Assembly: GCA_033002965.1 (NCBI GenBank)
Contig: JAURVB010013151.1
Location: 62,001 to 126,000, forward strand
DNA: 64,000 bases
Origin: Piper betle
Lineage: Eukaryota > Streptophyta > Magnoliopsida > Piperales > Piperaceae
Reading direction: 5' to 3'
Of the stretch, positions 1 through 13,349 are shown in pieces. Both the position numbers and the translations under genes were made by a program. How positions within the stretch are numbered: position 1 is the stretch's first letter; each line of letters begins with the position of its first letter. Below the pieces are notes generated by a model. The model was not told the origin of the DNA, did no database searches, and saw nothing but the letters and a program-made list of their open reading frames with translations.

Positions 1-339
1 AAATAAAATAAGGCTGGCTTAAGTTGAATGACATGTTCTAAACCAACTAACCCAAAAATAATAAGTAACACATCCTAGCGCGATAAACGACCTAAATCTT
101 ATTCTCTGGTCCACAAAAAATAAAAAAACTAGTTGTACTCTCATATACTCTGATAACTCATTTTGTTATTGCCTTACTGATGTTACCATCATATACTTGG
201 GTACACATGACCATCATGACTTATAACACATGAACAACATGGGCTCAACATTCGAATTCTAAAATTGACTCGACTGAAAATAACTGATGAGCCGACTAGT
301 GTCGACTATAAAACTTTGACTCGGGTCATGAATTTTACA
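1..339 (-). repeat. 3' LTR (partial) of minus-strand gypsy element
   Basis: It ends GAATTTTACA at 339 and matches the ends of the LTRs at 7544-8361 and 53050-53504: shared CATATACTTGGGTACACATGA block and TATAAAAC near the end. The following sequence, read on the minus strand, gives the TTTCGAGGACAAC phrase and a purine tract that normally precede a gypsy 3' LTR. The rest lies left of the window. Confidence 0.75.
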
Positions 340-1728
340 ACCTTCCATCATTATAAAAAGTTGTCCTCGAAATTTTGGATCAAGGAGGCTTCAACCTCAT
401 GAACTATCTGCTGAACTAAATCTGGCAACTGGGCACTCTTGTCCCTGTCATTGGCTGTTGTATCCTCAGATGCTAACACTCGTGATTGTGTACTTCCTTG
501 TTGGCTATTATTGTTGCACCGATGTGGGAAGTTTTGCTGATGTTGCTACTTGTGCTGGGCATTTCTGATCCTGAGTTGCCTATGTCTACCCTATCATTAC
601 TACCATGCTTCTTCTCTAGTCCTCCATGTGTTAGGCCTCTTTGGTCCTGAGCAACCTGCACTTGTTCTGTCATTGCTGCTATGCTTTTTCTTTCATTCTG
701 GCTATATTGTGCATCTCTGGTCCTGATCTGTTTGTCATTGTTTTGTCATGGCTGCCAAGCTTCTTCTCTAGTTCTGACTTTTCTATTGTTGTCTCGGCAA
801 AAAACCTAGGTCTACCTGTAAGACCTACTCAGTAAGCTATCATGTACTCTAGGGTACTAGTTTGACCTACATCTGGGAGAACTATATTAGGTGCAAGGTA
901 TGCTAACTAACACCTACCTACATCTCTCTGATCCCCATCTAAGTGAAAGGTCGCCTACGTGTATTCTCAAGCACTTTGCTCTAGGTCCTACTATGAAACT
1001 AGGGTATCCTATATGTCCTACTACAATCTAGTGGAGAATGGTCCTAGGTAAGGGTGTCTAATAGGAGGATGCCTATCTAAACTAGGTCACACTCTTTGAT
1101 GTCCTCATATGGAAAACTGGCTCGCTCACTGGGTAGCTGACTCAATCCAAAGGCAAATACCTCACTCGGTTTATAATAAGGGAACAAGGATAACTACTAT
1201 GGATCTACTACATGTTATGGCTTGTGTAACTATCTATACTACCACTAATTACTGATGGGAGCTCTCTGTGTTGGTCAATTTCCCTCATCCTACTATTTGG
1301 GCAAACTGGTGGTCCAAGCTCAATCCTATGTTTAGAAGCCAAAACCTAATCATGATCTCCTCTCATTGGCCCAATCCCAAATGGGTTTACACTACCTATC
1401 TAGTCATTTGCTAACTATCTAGCCTAGGTACCCTTATTCTCTCATTCTAGCCACTGGCATCTCTTCCTTGCTACTTTTATCCTTATCCATTGCTATCTCT
1501 TGGGGTGGTCTATCCAAGTCAATTACCAATGCTCTCACCTATGCTTCATATACTTCAAATCAAATCTTGTTGTTCACTGTCATGCCACTTACTGGTGGAG
1601 AGCCTGCAAACAAAGACAATAAACAAGAAAGATACCTGCCAGCTTGAGTTGGAGTAGTCTTTGCACACACATCACCCAGAAGCATATCTTCCAACTTAAT
1701 CAACTAAGAGTGGCTCTGATACCCAAAC
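340..1728 (-). mobile_element. Internal region of minus-strand gypsy element, mostly deleted
   Basis: A primer-binding site complementary to initiator-tRNA-Met is seen in reverse at 1710-1725 (GTGGCTCTGATACCCA), next to the right-hand LTR. This fixes the minus orientation. Only about 1.4 kb of interior remains. The longest minus frame, 473-673, is a short polar segment that could be gag debris; no RT or integrase motif is present. So this element lost pol. Confidence 0.65.
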
Positions 1729-4139
1729 TGTAACACCCCAAATCTAACTCACTCACAAATTGAATCGGAATGTTACAGGTCACCCGGTTAAGTCGGCTAA
1801 CCCGAACTAACCAAAAATGGATATACTCTCGGTGTCTTAAGATGGAAGATAATTATCATTATGCATATATGAGATACAAAGAACCTAACATGATACTACG
1901 TGAATGGCATGTCACATGCAATCACACTCAAAACCAATCATTTAAATTACGATAAAGTATAAAAAATTCTAAATTAAAACGGCTAAAGTTTCCCCTAAAA
2001 GTGCAAAAGGGTCACCCTATCAAACAATACATAATATAAATATTTTATAAAACATTCACACAATAATTTCATTTCAACTACTAGATCAGTTTTGACATGA
2101 GTCTTGACTCAACTACTAATTCGCATTCATCCTACATTATTGAATTGGGTCTCGACCTATCTATTAATTCGTATTCACATTTACATTTTTAGGTTGGGTC
2201 TTGACCCACCTATTGAACATGTTCAAAATCAAAACATCTATACTAACAATGTATCATCATATCATTATTAACAATAGATATTACAACACATAGCCATCAT
2301 CACAACATCATAACTAAAACAAACATTCCATTGTCGAACAAATGTGTGTGCACAAGATGTCACTACTCCTTCGTCCAGGCTGACATATCAGACTCCTGCT
2401 CCTTATCTACATAATGTAAAAACCGTCATTCACTAGTGTTACTGGTCTAAACTCTCATAAGGGCATCTACTGGGGAGTCATCGGGTCTTAGACCCAAGCA
2501 ACATCTAGAACTAACTGGTCTGATAATGACTACCTCGATATTTTCTCATTTTCTTTTCTGTCACTTGGGACTATTAGTATATTCTAAACCCTCTCCTTTC
2601 CTCTATATATCTTCTGGCCCTGAACACAAAAGTTGAATACTCTCAAGTAGTCGCCTTTAGTATCCTTTTAACTACATGTCCGAATGTGCGTTATAGTAAA
2701 ACAATACACATAAAACTCCATGTTTATCTAGGTGTGAGGAAACTCAAAATGTGGAGTTGTCAAGATCCATTGGTAATGGAACAACTTTCTCACTAATCCA
2801 GAGCCTGTTGTGATTGGATGTGCACCCGCTCATGGTACGTGTGAGTCGATTCCACCATCTCTCATCTCACTAAAAACTCGATAATAATATATATAGGCTT
2901 GGGAAGGGATTTAATATTATAGGCCCGAAGGCAACTTGCAGTGGATCTTGTTTTCGAAATCATACTTGACAGATCTCATCCTCAAGGGTTATTAATCTGG
3001 AAAACTATTTGATTAAATGACCCAAATTAAGTGAGATCTAATAAAATGCTACTTAACCAATCCTACAATCACTAAATAAATCATGATAGAGTAAGCGATA
3101 TACAAGGGGTGAGTCCTAAATGGACCTGTAGAAGCTCCAAGTGAGGCTGCATGTCTAGGTGGCGAGTTCCTACTTCATACCTGCAAAATCAAACTAAATG
3201 TTAACACCCAAACTATCTATATGATGCATGAATGAGATGAATAAATACCAATGTAATCACAAGCAGCCCGACACAACAAAAGTTGTGGAATTATGAAATA
3301 ACTATTGTTACTACATAACCTTATAATTGCTAGATACCAACTAACTGATTCATGAATTCTCTATCTTTGATCACATCCAGCTTCCTTTTAATCAATGATT
3401 ACCAGTTCATGAACAATCACACACTGTTAATTAACTTCATATGGTAATACCCATTCCTCAGTATGTGTTACAGTAGCACATCTAATTTACTGTTCAAACC
3501 TCAGTTGATTCTCTAATTATCAAAAGTACCTGCTTGCACCAATTCATACGCAAAACATGTAATTGTGTTTATCACTAATTACTAATGTACACTAGTCACT
3601 TGCATTCATTTTCATTATATTTTTTCATCGTGAATCAATCTTCGATCAACAACACACATCATCCTAACCCTGACATTTGATTCATCTTCAATTATACCAT
3701 GCCATCATCACATCACAATTATCCGTCGTTTCTTAGTAATTAATAACATGCAATGCATCAAAAATCTAAATCGTGTATACCTTGCGTCGTCGACAATAGT
3801 GACAATAACTGACGACGATCAACAAATCAGCTAGGGATCACTCTGGTGATGAGGGTCTGAACTATGTCTTGGTCATGCACAAAGTCCGGCCAAAGCAATT
3901 GCGACTGCTGTCTGGTCGTGGAACTCAATCAGCGGCAATTCCCTGCTGCCAGCAACCGACCAGACATGGAGGTGGGCTAGGGCAGCTGTTGCAGCATAGA
4001 GAAGACATCCGATATCATGGTGAACAGCGCCAAGCACTGGTGCCATGGTCAGCTCCCGTCGCTTGCTGGAAACAAAAGATCACAGTGACAGCGAGACCCG
4101 ACAATGAGGGGAGATGGATTCTGACTCGGCCTTGTTCGA

Positions 4140-7100
4140 TGTAATGACCGGCCCAACCAGACCGGGTGTTACTTAAAAATATAGGTAATGTAAATGTAAC
4201 ATTCTAGAACATGAATTTAAATACAGCAAATAAGTCTCGCAACATATAATATAAATCATAACAATAAATCATGTTCTCTAAAATATAAAATAATTGTCCC
4301 AGAGTCTCGGACCATTTCCCATAGCCACATTTATAACATAAGAGAATAATAACGAAGTCCAATTTTTATTATCGATTCACCATACCTAGGTTGGTAAAAG
4401 AACCACCAACCACACTTCTATTCTTCAGTCCAATGATGCTCACCTCCGGAGGCAATTCCGCGTTAGTGATAAAACCACTAAGCCGCATAATTAAATGAAA
4501 CAAGTCAATATAATCCCTATTATCATTTCACTCATTATTATTATTATTATTACACAAGTCTTTAGTAATTATCTCTCAGGTCATTCTGAGATTAGTAATT
4601 TGTCTATCAGGTCATTCTGAGATTAGTAAAAGTCATCACTCAGCTCATTCTGAGATTAGCAATCGTCTCCCAGCTCATTCTGAGATTAGGTGGTCTCCCA
4701 ATTCATTTTAAGATTAGTCATGGTCTCCCAGTTCATTCTGAGATTAGAAATTGTCTCCCAGCTCATTCTGATATTAGGTGGTCTCCCAATTCATTTTGAG
4801 ATTAGTCATGGTCTCCCAGTTCATTCTGAGATTAGAAATTGTCTCCCAACTCATTCTGAGATTAGTGCCAACAAGGCTAATACAACATTTTTTATAATTA
4901 TACCAGTTTGGGGAAATACAATATTTTAAATAATTATACCAGTTTGGGAAAATACAACATTTCAAATAATTATACGGACAATACAACATTTCAAATAATT
5001 ATATGAACACACATAGTAATTTTAAAGGTGTGGCCCCCTGTCAGACTAAGTCAATTCCTTGACCCCGATTGCGTTACAGCGAATGGTGGTCCAATCTGGG
5101 CGCAGGCTGACAAGGGCTGCCAACAAGCGAAAGTACAATATTTCAAATGATTATATGGACAATACAACATTTCAATTAATTATATAGACACACATAGTAA
5201 TTTTAAAGGTGCGGCCCCGTGTCGAACTGAGTCAATTCCTTGACCCCGATTGCGTTATAGTGCATGGTGGTCGAATCTGGGCTTAGGCCGAGTAGGGCTG
5301 CCAACAAGGGAAAGTACAACATTTCAAATGATTATACAGACACACATAGTCATTTTAAATGTGCGGCCTCATGTCTGACTGAGTCAATTCCTTGACCCCG
5401 ATTGCGTTATAGTGCATGGTGGTTGAATCTGGGCTCAGGCCGACCAAGGCTACTAACAAGGTAAAGTACAACATTTTAAATAATTTTACCGACTTGGATA
5501 TTTCAAACTCATAGGTGCGACTAATGATCCTAATCTGAACAAGAATATAAAATTATACATAAGTATAATTTTATTCGAGTAGAATTGCATGCAACTAAAT
5601 GTCTAATATGTATATCACTATTAAATTTCAACAATATTAAATATTAAACTATTCATGTGATATAATCATTTAAATCCTACTTTACATTAATTATCTAGAT
5701 CATAGTTAACACTTAACAAATAATAAAATAATTATCAACTTATAAACAAATATCTAATTACTATTATTAGTATATTTTCCTTTAAGACGATAATTACTTA
5801 ACCACAATCTTGATAATTTAGTTTAGGGTTTTAAATTTTTAATCGCTATCCTTATTCATAGCAATTTAGTTAAATAAGTTGTATGATTAAATTATTTAAA
5901 ATAATTTGTATTATTATAATTTAAAAATATTATTAATTCAATTATTTTAAATTATTTGATGCAATAAAATTTCGAACTTTATTTATTTTCATTATGCTAT
6001 TTAGGTTCGACCCTAGTGATTACTACCCGATTATAGTTTAATAACCCATTTTCTATATTACTGACTTGTTATTAAAATAATCACTTTATTTACCTAATAT
6101 TAAATTTATTATAGTAAAGGTAAAATCTTTATTTTATTAATTACTTATCACTGTCTTATTTAATTTAATTGCTTGTTGTGTGCCGATTAATTAGCGACCG
6201 TTTATCATTACCGTATTTTTATTACTTATGTCTATGTTGATTTCATCCAATAATTAGTTAGTTTATTATCTTTAATCCATAACCCATTAGAATAATTATT
6301 TTTAATGATTTATTACAAGTTAGTTTTATTTTTAACTCGAGTCGGTATCGAGTCAACCCATATTTACAAAACTGCCATCTTCTTCTTCTTCTTTCTCCCC
6401 AAGGCCATCTTCTCTTCTCCTTCCTTCTTCTTTCCACCTAACAAGACATTGACACCACCACTAGTCACGTCCTTCTTCAATTCCCCAGCAACCCAATTGA
6501 ACAACCCTATAAACATCCCAACAAGACATCAACAACAACATAAAAACTAGCAAAGATAAGCCTAACGTCCATGTTTTAAAGCAGCTATCCAAGGCGATGT
6601 CCTGCACCAAATCAGGCCTAATATCTTCCTCTTCAACCCAAAACTAGACCACATCCTTCACTCCCTTCCCTACCAATCCAATTGGAAGCATAAAGCTTGT
6701 GCTTTACAGCAACTATCCACGTCAAACTCCGTTCTACACCAAGGCAAGCGATTCCTGGCCAAGAGCACCGCCAGGACTGCAAGGTGCACTCCGTCCGGCC
6801 AGTAGTGCCGCCTGGAACACTTCCCTTCTCCCTGCATGAAACCCAACGTCAAGGCCAAACATTGTGAGCATGCACGGCGTGAGTCTTTGGCCAGCAAACT
6901 GGCTTGGATGTCTGGAATCTCCCACAACGCACACACTACAATTCCACCCATAACCACTGAAATTCCGCCACCCATCGAAACCCAGGGACAAGGCGACGCC
7001 ACCCTTTGACCCAGCAGCCAGAGAGGTCGTCGGGGGTGTGAAGGCTGCCTTGAAATCTTTGTTTACAGTTGCCTAACATTGCCTAACTTCAGACCCGCCG

Positions 7101-7538
7101 GCCATGGCAGAATTCCATTTTCCAGTTTAGTTTACTTGTTATTGTTGGTTTCAGACATTAATTCTCATGTTTTGAAGCTTATTATTAATTAAAAAGACAT
7201 GGCAGAAGAGGGAGATAGGAAGGATACCCAAGCAAGGAAGAAACACCGGCAAGGAAGAGGAGAACTAGGCGGCTAAGGTGAGGAAGACGCCCCTACACCC
7301 GTATGTGAAAAATGATGTCCTCTTTCAAAATTTATAAAAATGAAAATACCGGCAAGGAAGAGGAGAACTAGGCGGCTAAGGTATCTGAAAACACCCGTAT
7401 TTCACTTAACCGGGTAACCGGGTAAATAATAAAATATAATAATTAAACAGGTAAAGAATATAACACGTTTGGTCCATTCTGGACTGAGTCGAATATATTA
7501 AAACAAAATTTTCTACTTTTTTTTCCACGGTCTTTACA
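4140..7538 (-). mobile_element. Solo LTR A, TSD ttcga
   Basis: A single 3399-bp LTR starts TGTAATGACC, ends CTTTACA, and is bounded by perfect ttcga copies at 4135-4139 and 7539-7543. No PBS, polypurine tract or internal region is attached, so this is a solo LTR. Its minus orientation is inferred from related LTRs in the window whose PBS lies to the left of the TGTAACGACC end. It holds tandem repeats (4560-4865), three copies of a shared module (about 5030-5460), an AT-rich core and a gene-like segment (6360-7090). Confidence 0.9.
4560..4865. repeat. Tandem repeat of about 29 bp with 88-bp higher-order unit
   Basis: Units read roughly CTCCCAGCTCATTCTGAGATTAG with three alternating linkers (gtgg, tcatgg, aaattg). 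The GGTGGTCTCCC start recurs at 4689 and 4777, so three units form an 88-bp higher-order repeat. Related arrays lie in other LTRs at 11220-11775, 57190-57650 and, inverted, 63680-64000. Confidence 0.85.
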
Positions 7539-8361
7539 TTCGACCTGGATAGAAGGTGGAGGCAAGGGGATCTCGGCCGGGCGGTGACTAGCCGGTGGTG
7601 GTCGACCTGAAAATAGTGTAATCGACATGGTGAGGTTGGAAAAAGGTGGCGCCTCTAGTCGTCCACATGTGGGGAATACAGTCAGATAATGTCAATGATG
7701 ATGGAGGGAAGTCGAGGGCTGGTTAGTGGCGACATAGAGCGGTGCCGTGGCCAGTGGCACTCCACAAAATAGAGCAAGGGTAGGGAAAGAGGAGGGGAAG
7801 GGAATGGAAAGGAGATGGAATCGCGGTGGCCTGGACAGCGGTTGGCGGGGTCCCCGATAGTGGGATGAGGCAAGGAAGGTGGTCAATAAGAAGGGTCAGT
7901 CATCAAAGAGGAAATAATGCAATGACAGTTTTATAATTAAAACTTGACTCACTCAAGACTTAAGTCAATAATAAGAAATAAATTCTAAAAAATACAAAAT
8001 AAAATATAGTAAAATACCATAAAATAAAATATGATTAAACTAAGTCGAATAATATGATCTAAACCTACTAACCCATCAAAAATAATAAATAATGCATCAT
8101 AATGTAATAAATGACCTAAATCTATTTCTTTGGTCCACTACAAATAAAAAAATTGGCATACTCTGATATGCTCGGATAACTCATTCTGTTGCTGCCATAT
8201 TGACGTTATCAACATATACTTGCGTACACATGATCCTCATGACTCATTATACACGAACGGTCATAGTTCTACACGTGTGTTCTGAAACTGGCTCAATTGA
8301 AAATGAAGGTCGAACTAACCAGTGTGGATTATAAAACTCTAACTTGGGTCACAGGTTTACA

Positions 8362-10790
8362 AGTATTATCACCTTGGAGACCTCCAGTGCATTTCTGTGA
8401 AGAAAGCCAGTACACTTGGGCATTGTATAGACTATCGGCTATTAAATTAAGTCATATTTAAAAACAAGTATCCACTTTTAAGGATTGATGACTTATTTGA
8501 TTAGCTAAAATCCACCAATGTATTTTCCAAGACTGATTTAAGATTAGAATATCAACAACTTTGAATCAAGGAGGAAGATGTGATGAAAAGTGCTTCAGAA
8601 CAAGCTATGGACATTGTGAGTTTTTTATTATACCATTTAGTTTGACCAATGCTCTAGTAATGTTTTTGGGCCTCACGAATAGAGGTTTCCATGATTATTT
8701 AGATGTGTTTGTTATTGTCTTTGTGATGATTTTTAATCTACTCTGATAATGAAGAACTTCATGAGGAACATCTTAGGAAAGCACTAGATATTCTAGGGAA
8801 GAATAAATTGTATTCCAAGTTTAGTAAATGTGACTTTTGGATGAAAAAATTTTATTTCTTTGTCATATTATCTCTAAAGATGGTGTTGCAGTATACCCAT
8901 CTAAGGTAGTAGCAATTATAGATTGGAATCAACCCAAGAATGCTATTGAAGTCAGAAGTATTTTAAAACTTGCAGGCTATTATAGGATGTTTATTAAGGA
9001 GTTTTCTACTATAACAATTCCACTAGCTTCTCTGACAAAGAAAGATAAGAAATTCTCATGGATGAAGCTTGTGAGAAGAGTTTTCAAAAGCTCAAGGAAT
9101 GTTCAACAACTGCCTCAGTTCTTACTTTGCCACAAAGAATTGAAGGATTTGTCATATATATTGATGCTTCTAACCAAGGTTATGGAGCAATACTCATGGA
9201 GAATGACAAAATAGTAGCTTATAGTTCTAGAAAGTTGAAAGTGCACAGAAAGAATTGCCCTACTTTTGATTTAGAGCTAGGAGTAGTTGTATTTGCATTC
9301 AAGGTGTGGAGACACTACCTTTATGTAGCAAAATTAGAGGTTTTTACAGACTATAAAGTTTCAAATATATCTTTAACAAGATTTGAACCTTTGATAAAGA
9401 AGGTAGTAGAGTTCATCAAATGACTCAATGGAGATTGATCGAAGAAATCATTGAGGTGAATCCAGCATGCAAGCAGAATTCTTTCTTTGCTATTTTAATT
9501 ATTTCTAATAACTGGGTTGACCAAATTAAAGTGGCTCAAGAAATAGATGAAAAGTTGCAAGGATTCCTCACTTGTCTTAACTCTATTAAGAAAGGGGAAG
9601 ATGAAGTAATTAGATATGAAGGTAGATTTTGTGTTCTTAAGAGAGAAGTCGTCAGAAGTGAAATTCTACATGAAGTACATCATTCAAAATACACCATTTA
9701 CCTAGGCAGTACTAAGATGTATCAAGATATGAAAAGGATGTACTGGTGGTCACGCATGAAAATTGATGTAACTAAATTGGTTACTAAGTGTTTAACATGT
9801 TAACAAGTGAAGTTTGAATATCATTGACCTCGAGGATAGCTTCAACCCTTAAAGTTCCAAGATGGAAATGGGAGGATATCAATTGTGATTTTGTAGTTGG
9901 ACGACCTATAACCAAGAAGGGACATGATTCTAAATGGGTAGTAGTAGATAGACTTACAAAATCATCTCACTTTATTCCAGTTAAGATGGGTATGAGTATA
10001 GACAAGTTAGTTCAACTCTACACGGATAATTTTGAGAGATTGCTATTTATAGTATCTGATAAAATGTGGTATTTACTGCTAGAGTATAAAAGGAATTCCA
10101 AGAAGTAATGGGTACTGAGTTAAAGTTCAGTACTACATTCCATCCCTAGATAGATGAATAGTTAAATTGTACCATGCAAATACTATAAAATTTTCTTAGA
10201 TCGTGTGTTTTGGAATCGCAATGCAATTGGGAAGCTCACCTATCATTAGCAAAATTTGCCTAAAATAATAGCTGTCAGTTTACGATAAGTTCGACACCAT
10301 TTTGAAGCACTGTATGCAAGACCATGTAGATCACCAACATGATAGTTAGATAATAGAGATCTGGTGATAGTTGAACCAGAAACGTTCGAGCAAACTATTA
10401 AGATAGTTGGCTTGATCAGAAAGATGATAAAAGAGGCACAAGATCACCAAAATTACTATGTAGATTTGCAAAAAAGGAACTTAGAGTTTGAAGTAGAAGA
10501 CCAAGTTTTCCTTTCACGGAACAAAAAATTGATGAGATTTGGCAAATCTGGCAAGTTAAGTCTAAAATATATGAGACCATTTGAGATCCTAGAAGAGTAA
10601 GTGAAGTAACTTACTAGTTTAGCTTTACTGACGACTCTAACTTCTGCCCATGACGTGTTTCACATTTCTATCTAGAAGAAGTACATTCCAAATGTAGCTC
10701 ACAAGATAGATTTCAGCGAGCTAGAAATTCAGGAGGACATGTGTTCTTATTGACAAGCGCCTGGATTCTAGATACTAAGGAAAGGCTACT
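8362..10790 (+). pseudogene. Ty3/gypsy pol pseudogene, part 1 (RT, RNase H, integrase)
   Basis: Fragments in several frames read in order. RT appears from about 8385, with a KYPLLRIDDLFD-like block; the catalytic region near 8690-8720 is broken. The RT/RNase H connection with an AGYYRMFIKEF block is at 8837-9060. RNase H, with a YSSRKLKVHRKN block and WRHYLY, is at 9058-9423. The integrase zinc-finger region, with YWWSRMK and CLTC, is at 9640-9803. Part of the integrase core (KWVVVDRLTKSSHFIPV) is at 9824-10108, and the integrase C-terminal region, with LRFGK-like and PFEILEE segments, at 10364-10600. Frameshifts and stops separate these parts. The element continues after solo LTR D at 13192. 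Domain order RT-RH-INT and a chromodomain-like tail suggest a Tekay-type chromovirus. Confidence 0.88.
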
Positions 10791-13191
10791 TATAACGACC
10801 CGCCCGAACCGGACCGGGTATTACTTAAAAATATAATTGATGTAACGGTAATATTCCAAAACAAGAACTGAAATATAGGAAATAAGTCTCGCAACATATA
10901 ATCTGAATCATAACAATAAATCACGTTCTTAATAATTTAAAATATTCGTCCCACAGTCTCGGACCGTTTCCCATAGCCACATTTATAACACAAGAGAATA
11001 ATGAGGAAGTCCAACTTTAATATCGATTCACCATACCAGGGTTGGTAAAGAACCACCAACCACACTTCTATTCTTTAGTCCCAAAACTGCTCACCTGCAG
11101 AGGCAATTCCGTGTTAGTGATAAAACCACTAAGCCACATAATTATATGAAACAAGTCAATAAAATCCCTATTATCATTTCACTCGTTATTATTATTATTA
11201 TTACACAAGTAAATAGTACTTATCCCTTAGGTCATTCTGAGATTAGTAATTTGTCTCTCAAGTCATTCTGAGATTAAGAAACGGCTCCCAACTCATCCTG
11301 AGATTAGGTGGTCTCCCAATTCATCTTGAGATTAGTCATAGTCCCCCAATTTATCTTGAGGTTAAAATCGTCTCCTAGCTCATTCTGAGATTAGGTGGTC
11401 TCCCAATTCATCTTGAGATTAGTCATGGTCCCCCAATTCATCTTGAGGTTAAAATCGTCTCCCAGCTCATTCTAAGATTAGACAATTGTCTCCCAGCTCA
11501 TTCTGAGATTAAGAAACGGCTCCCAGCTCATCCTGAGATTAGGTGGTCTCCCAATTCATCTTGAGATTAGTCATGGTCCCCCAATTCATCTTGAGGTTAA
11601 AATCGTCTCCCAGCTCATTCTAAGATTAGACAATTGTCTCCCAGCTCATTCTGAGATTAAGAAACGGCTCCCAGCTCATCCTGAGATTAGGTGGTCTCCC
11701 AATTCATCTTGAGATTAGTCATGGTCCCCCAATTCATCTTGAGGTTAAAATCATCTCCCAGCTCATTATGAGATCACTGCCGACAAGGGCTACCAATTTG
11801 GGAAAATACAACATTTCATATTGTTATACTAGTTTGGGAAAATATAACATTTCAAATAATTATACAGACAATATAACATTTCAAATAATTTTAAGCACAG
11901 ACATAGTAACACACATAGTAATTTTATAGGTGCGGCTCCGTGTCGGACTGAGTCAATTCCTTGACCCCGATTGTGTTCCAGCGCATGGTGGTTGAATCTG
12001 GGCTCAGGCCGACTAGAGCTGCCAACAAGGGAAAGTACAACATTTCAAATGATTATACGGACCTGGATATTTCAAACTCGCAGCTGCGACCAATGATCCT
12101 AATCTGAACGAGAATATAAAATTATACATAAGTATCATTACCGTATTATTTTTAAAGATTTATTACGAGTTTGTATTGTTTTTAACACGAGTCGATATCG
12201 AGTCAACCAATATTTACAGAATTGCCACCGCCCTTCTTCTTCTTCTTCCCCGGCGAGCTCTGTTCCCGACTCTAGGCGCGCTCCAGCCGTCGCCACCACC
12301 GACCACCTCCAGCCGCCGTCAATCGTCGACGACCAGCCCTGCCATGCCCTGGCGGTGTTGCCCCGGCCAACTCCGGCCGTTTTCTAGCAGTGGCGACACG
12401 TGCATCGCCCTCCTAGCGGCGCGCTTGCGGCGGTGATTCCACCGCCGACGAGCGTCACTGTCTCAATTGGGTGGTCACCTCGTCACCCTCAACCACCTAT
12501 CTACCTTCCCCGGCCCTATTAGAACCCGTCGCCACCTAGGGCGGCCAGATTTCTTCCCCCACCGCCGTCGCCCCTGTTTTTGCCGCCGTTACTGTTTTTG
12601 GCCATTTCCACCCCAGGCCGGCATCACACCCGTGAGATCGACCCTACACTGATCGATGAAGAGGGTATGATCATCTTCTGATGTCAGAACGACCCTCGCC
12701 TCAGCTTCCCGGCGACCTTGCCTTTGCTTCCCCATTTTGCCGAAACAGGGGATGCTCATCGGCAATTTTAGTTTCTCCGGTGTAAAATTATATTTGTTTT
12801 CATATTGATTTTAAATTTTTAATCCTCACGATTATAACGCTTATTATCAAATTAAAATATGCATGCAAGAAAATTAAGAAGAGGGAGATAGGAAGAATAC
12901 CTAAGCAAGGAAGAAGACACGCCGGCAAGGAAGAGGAGAAGAGAATGCGAATGAAAGCTAGGGTGGAGGACGTCCTTTATAAATGAAATGACGGCTAGGG
13001 TTTGTGGAAACACACTAACACCCGTATTTAATTCCTTTAACTGGGTAACCGGGTAAAGAATAAAATATTTAACTGGGTAGACTTAACCGGGTAGAGAATA
13101 TAATATAATTAATATTAATTCTCTAACGTTCGATGCTTCCCTACCCAAGTCGAATATATTAAAAAAAATTTTTTTTTCTATGGTCTTTACA
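10791..13191 (-). mobile_element. Solo LTR D, TSD ctact
   Basis: A 2401-bp LTR with perfect ctact at 10786-10790 and 13192-13196. Its first bases are TATAACGACC, so the usual TG end has mutated to TA; the other end is CTTTACA. It contains a large tandem array (11220-11775), one copy of the shared module (11932-12030) and a GC-rich segment (12220-12770). A TATA-like TTTATAAAGG is seen on the minus strand near 12970-12985. It interrupts pol just before its last coding segment. Confidence 0.88.
11220..11775. repeat. Tandem repeats with 87- and 148-bp higher-order units
   Basis: The units are the same roughly 29-bp CTCCCAGCTCATTCTGAGATTA type as in solo LTR A. The landmark GGTGGTCTCCCAATTCATC occurs at 11307, 11394, 11542 and 11690, giving spacings of 87, 148 and 148 bp: first three-unit, then five-unit periods. 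Confidence 0.85.
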
Positions 13192-13349
13192 CTACTAAGG
13201 ACAAAGACTATCCCTATGGTGAAGGTTTTTTAGAGGAATCAAACCTTAGAAGAAGCCACATAGGAGGTTGAATATGATATGAGATCAAAGTACCCAAAGC
13301 TTTTCCTTAGCAAAATTTCAGAACAAAATTTTCGTTCAAGAGAGTAAAA
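13192..13349 (+). pseudogene. Ty3/gypsy pol pseudogene, part 2 (chromodomain-like tail)
   Basis: Immediately after the ctact duplication the frame reads a PMVKVFWRNQTLEEATWE segment and ends near YPKLF. This is the usual C-terminal end of chromovirus integrase. It joins 10790 once the solo LTR is ignored. Confidence 0.85.

Larger units (their letters stand above)
1729..8361 (-). repeat. 5' LTR of minus-strand gypsy element, split by a solo LTR
   Basis: It begins TGTAACACCCC and ends GGTTTACA. Excluding the inserted solo LTR and one TSD copy it is about 3.2 kb. It is the same family as the LTR at 50543-53504, sharing the GGCCCGAAGGCAACTTG block, the GATCTTGTTTTCGAAATCAT block and the GC-rich segment near the middle (3780-4134 and 7544-7880 here). 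It is inserted in the RT region of another gypsy element, whose sequence resumes at 8362. Confidence 0.75.

Noticed and set aside
3869..4144. 91-codon ORF
   Set aside because: Crosses the junction between an LTR and the inserted solo LTR; not a gene.
4560..4865. CRISPR-like regular repeats
   Set aside because: Plant nuclear DNA; units are contiguous and degenerate, without unique spacers, and the same array recurs in other LTRs.
5030..5125. Possible tRNA or Pol III gene in the shared LTR module
   Set aside because: Only a loose B-box likeness; no A box, cloverleaf or terminator seen. Kept as a finding about a conserved module only.
12176..12652. GC-rich ORFs resembling a short exon
   Set aside because: Inside solo LTR D, proline/serine-rich by composition, without splice context or family match. 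Noted as part of the variable LTR slot.
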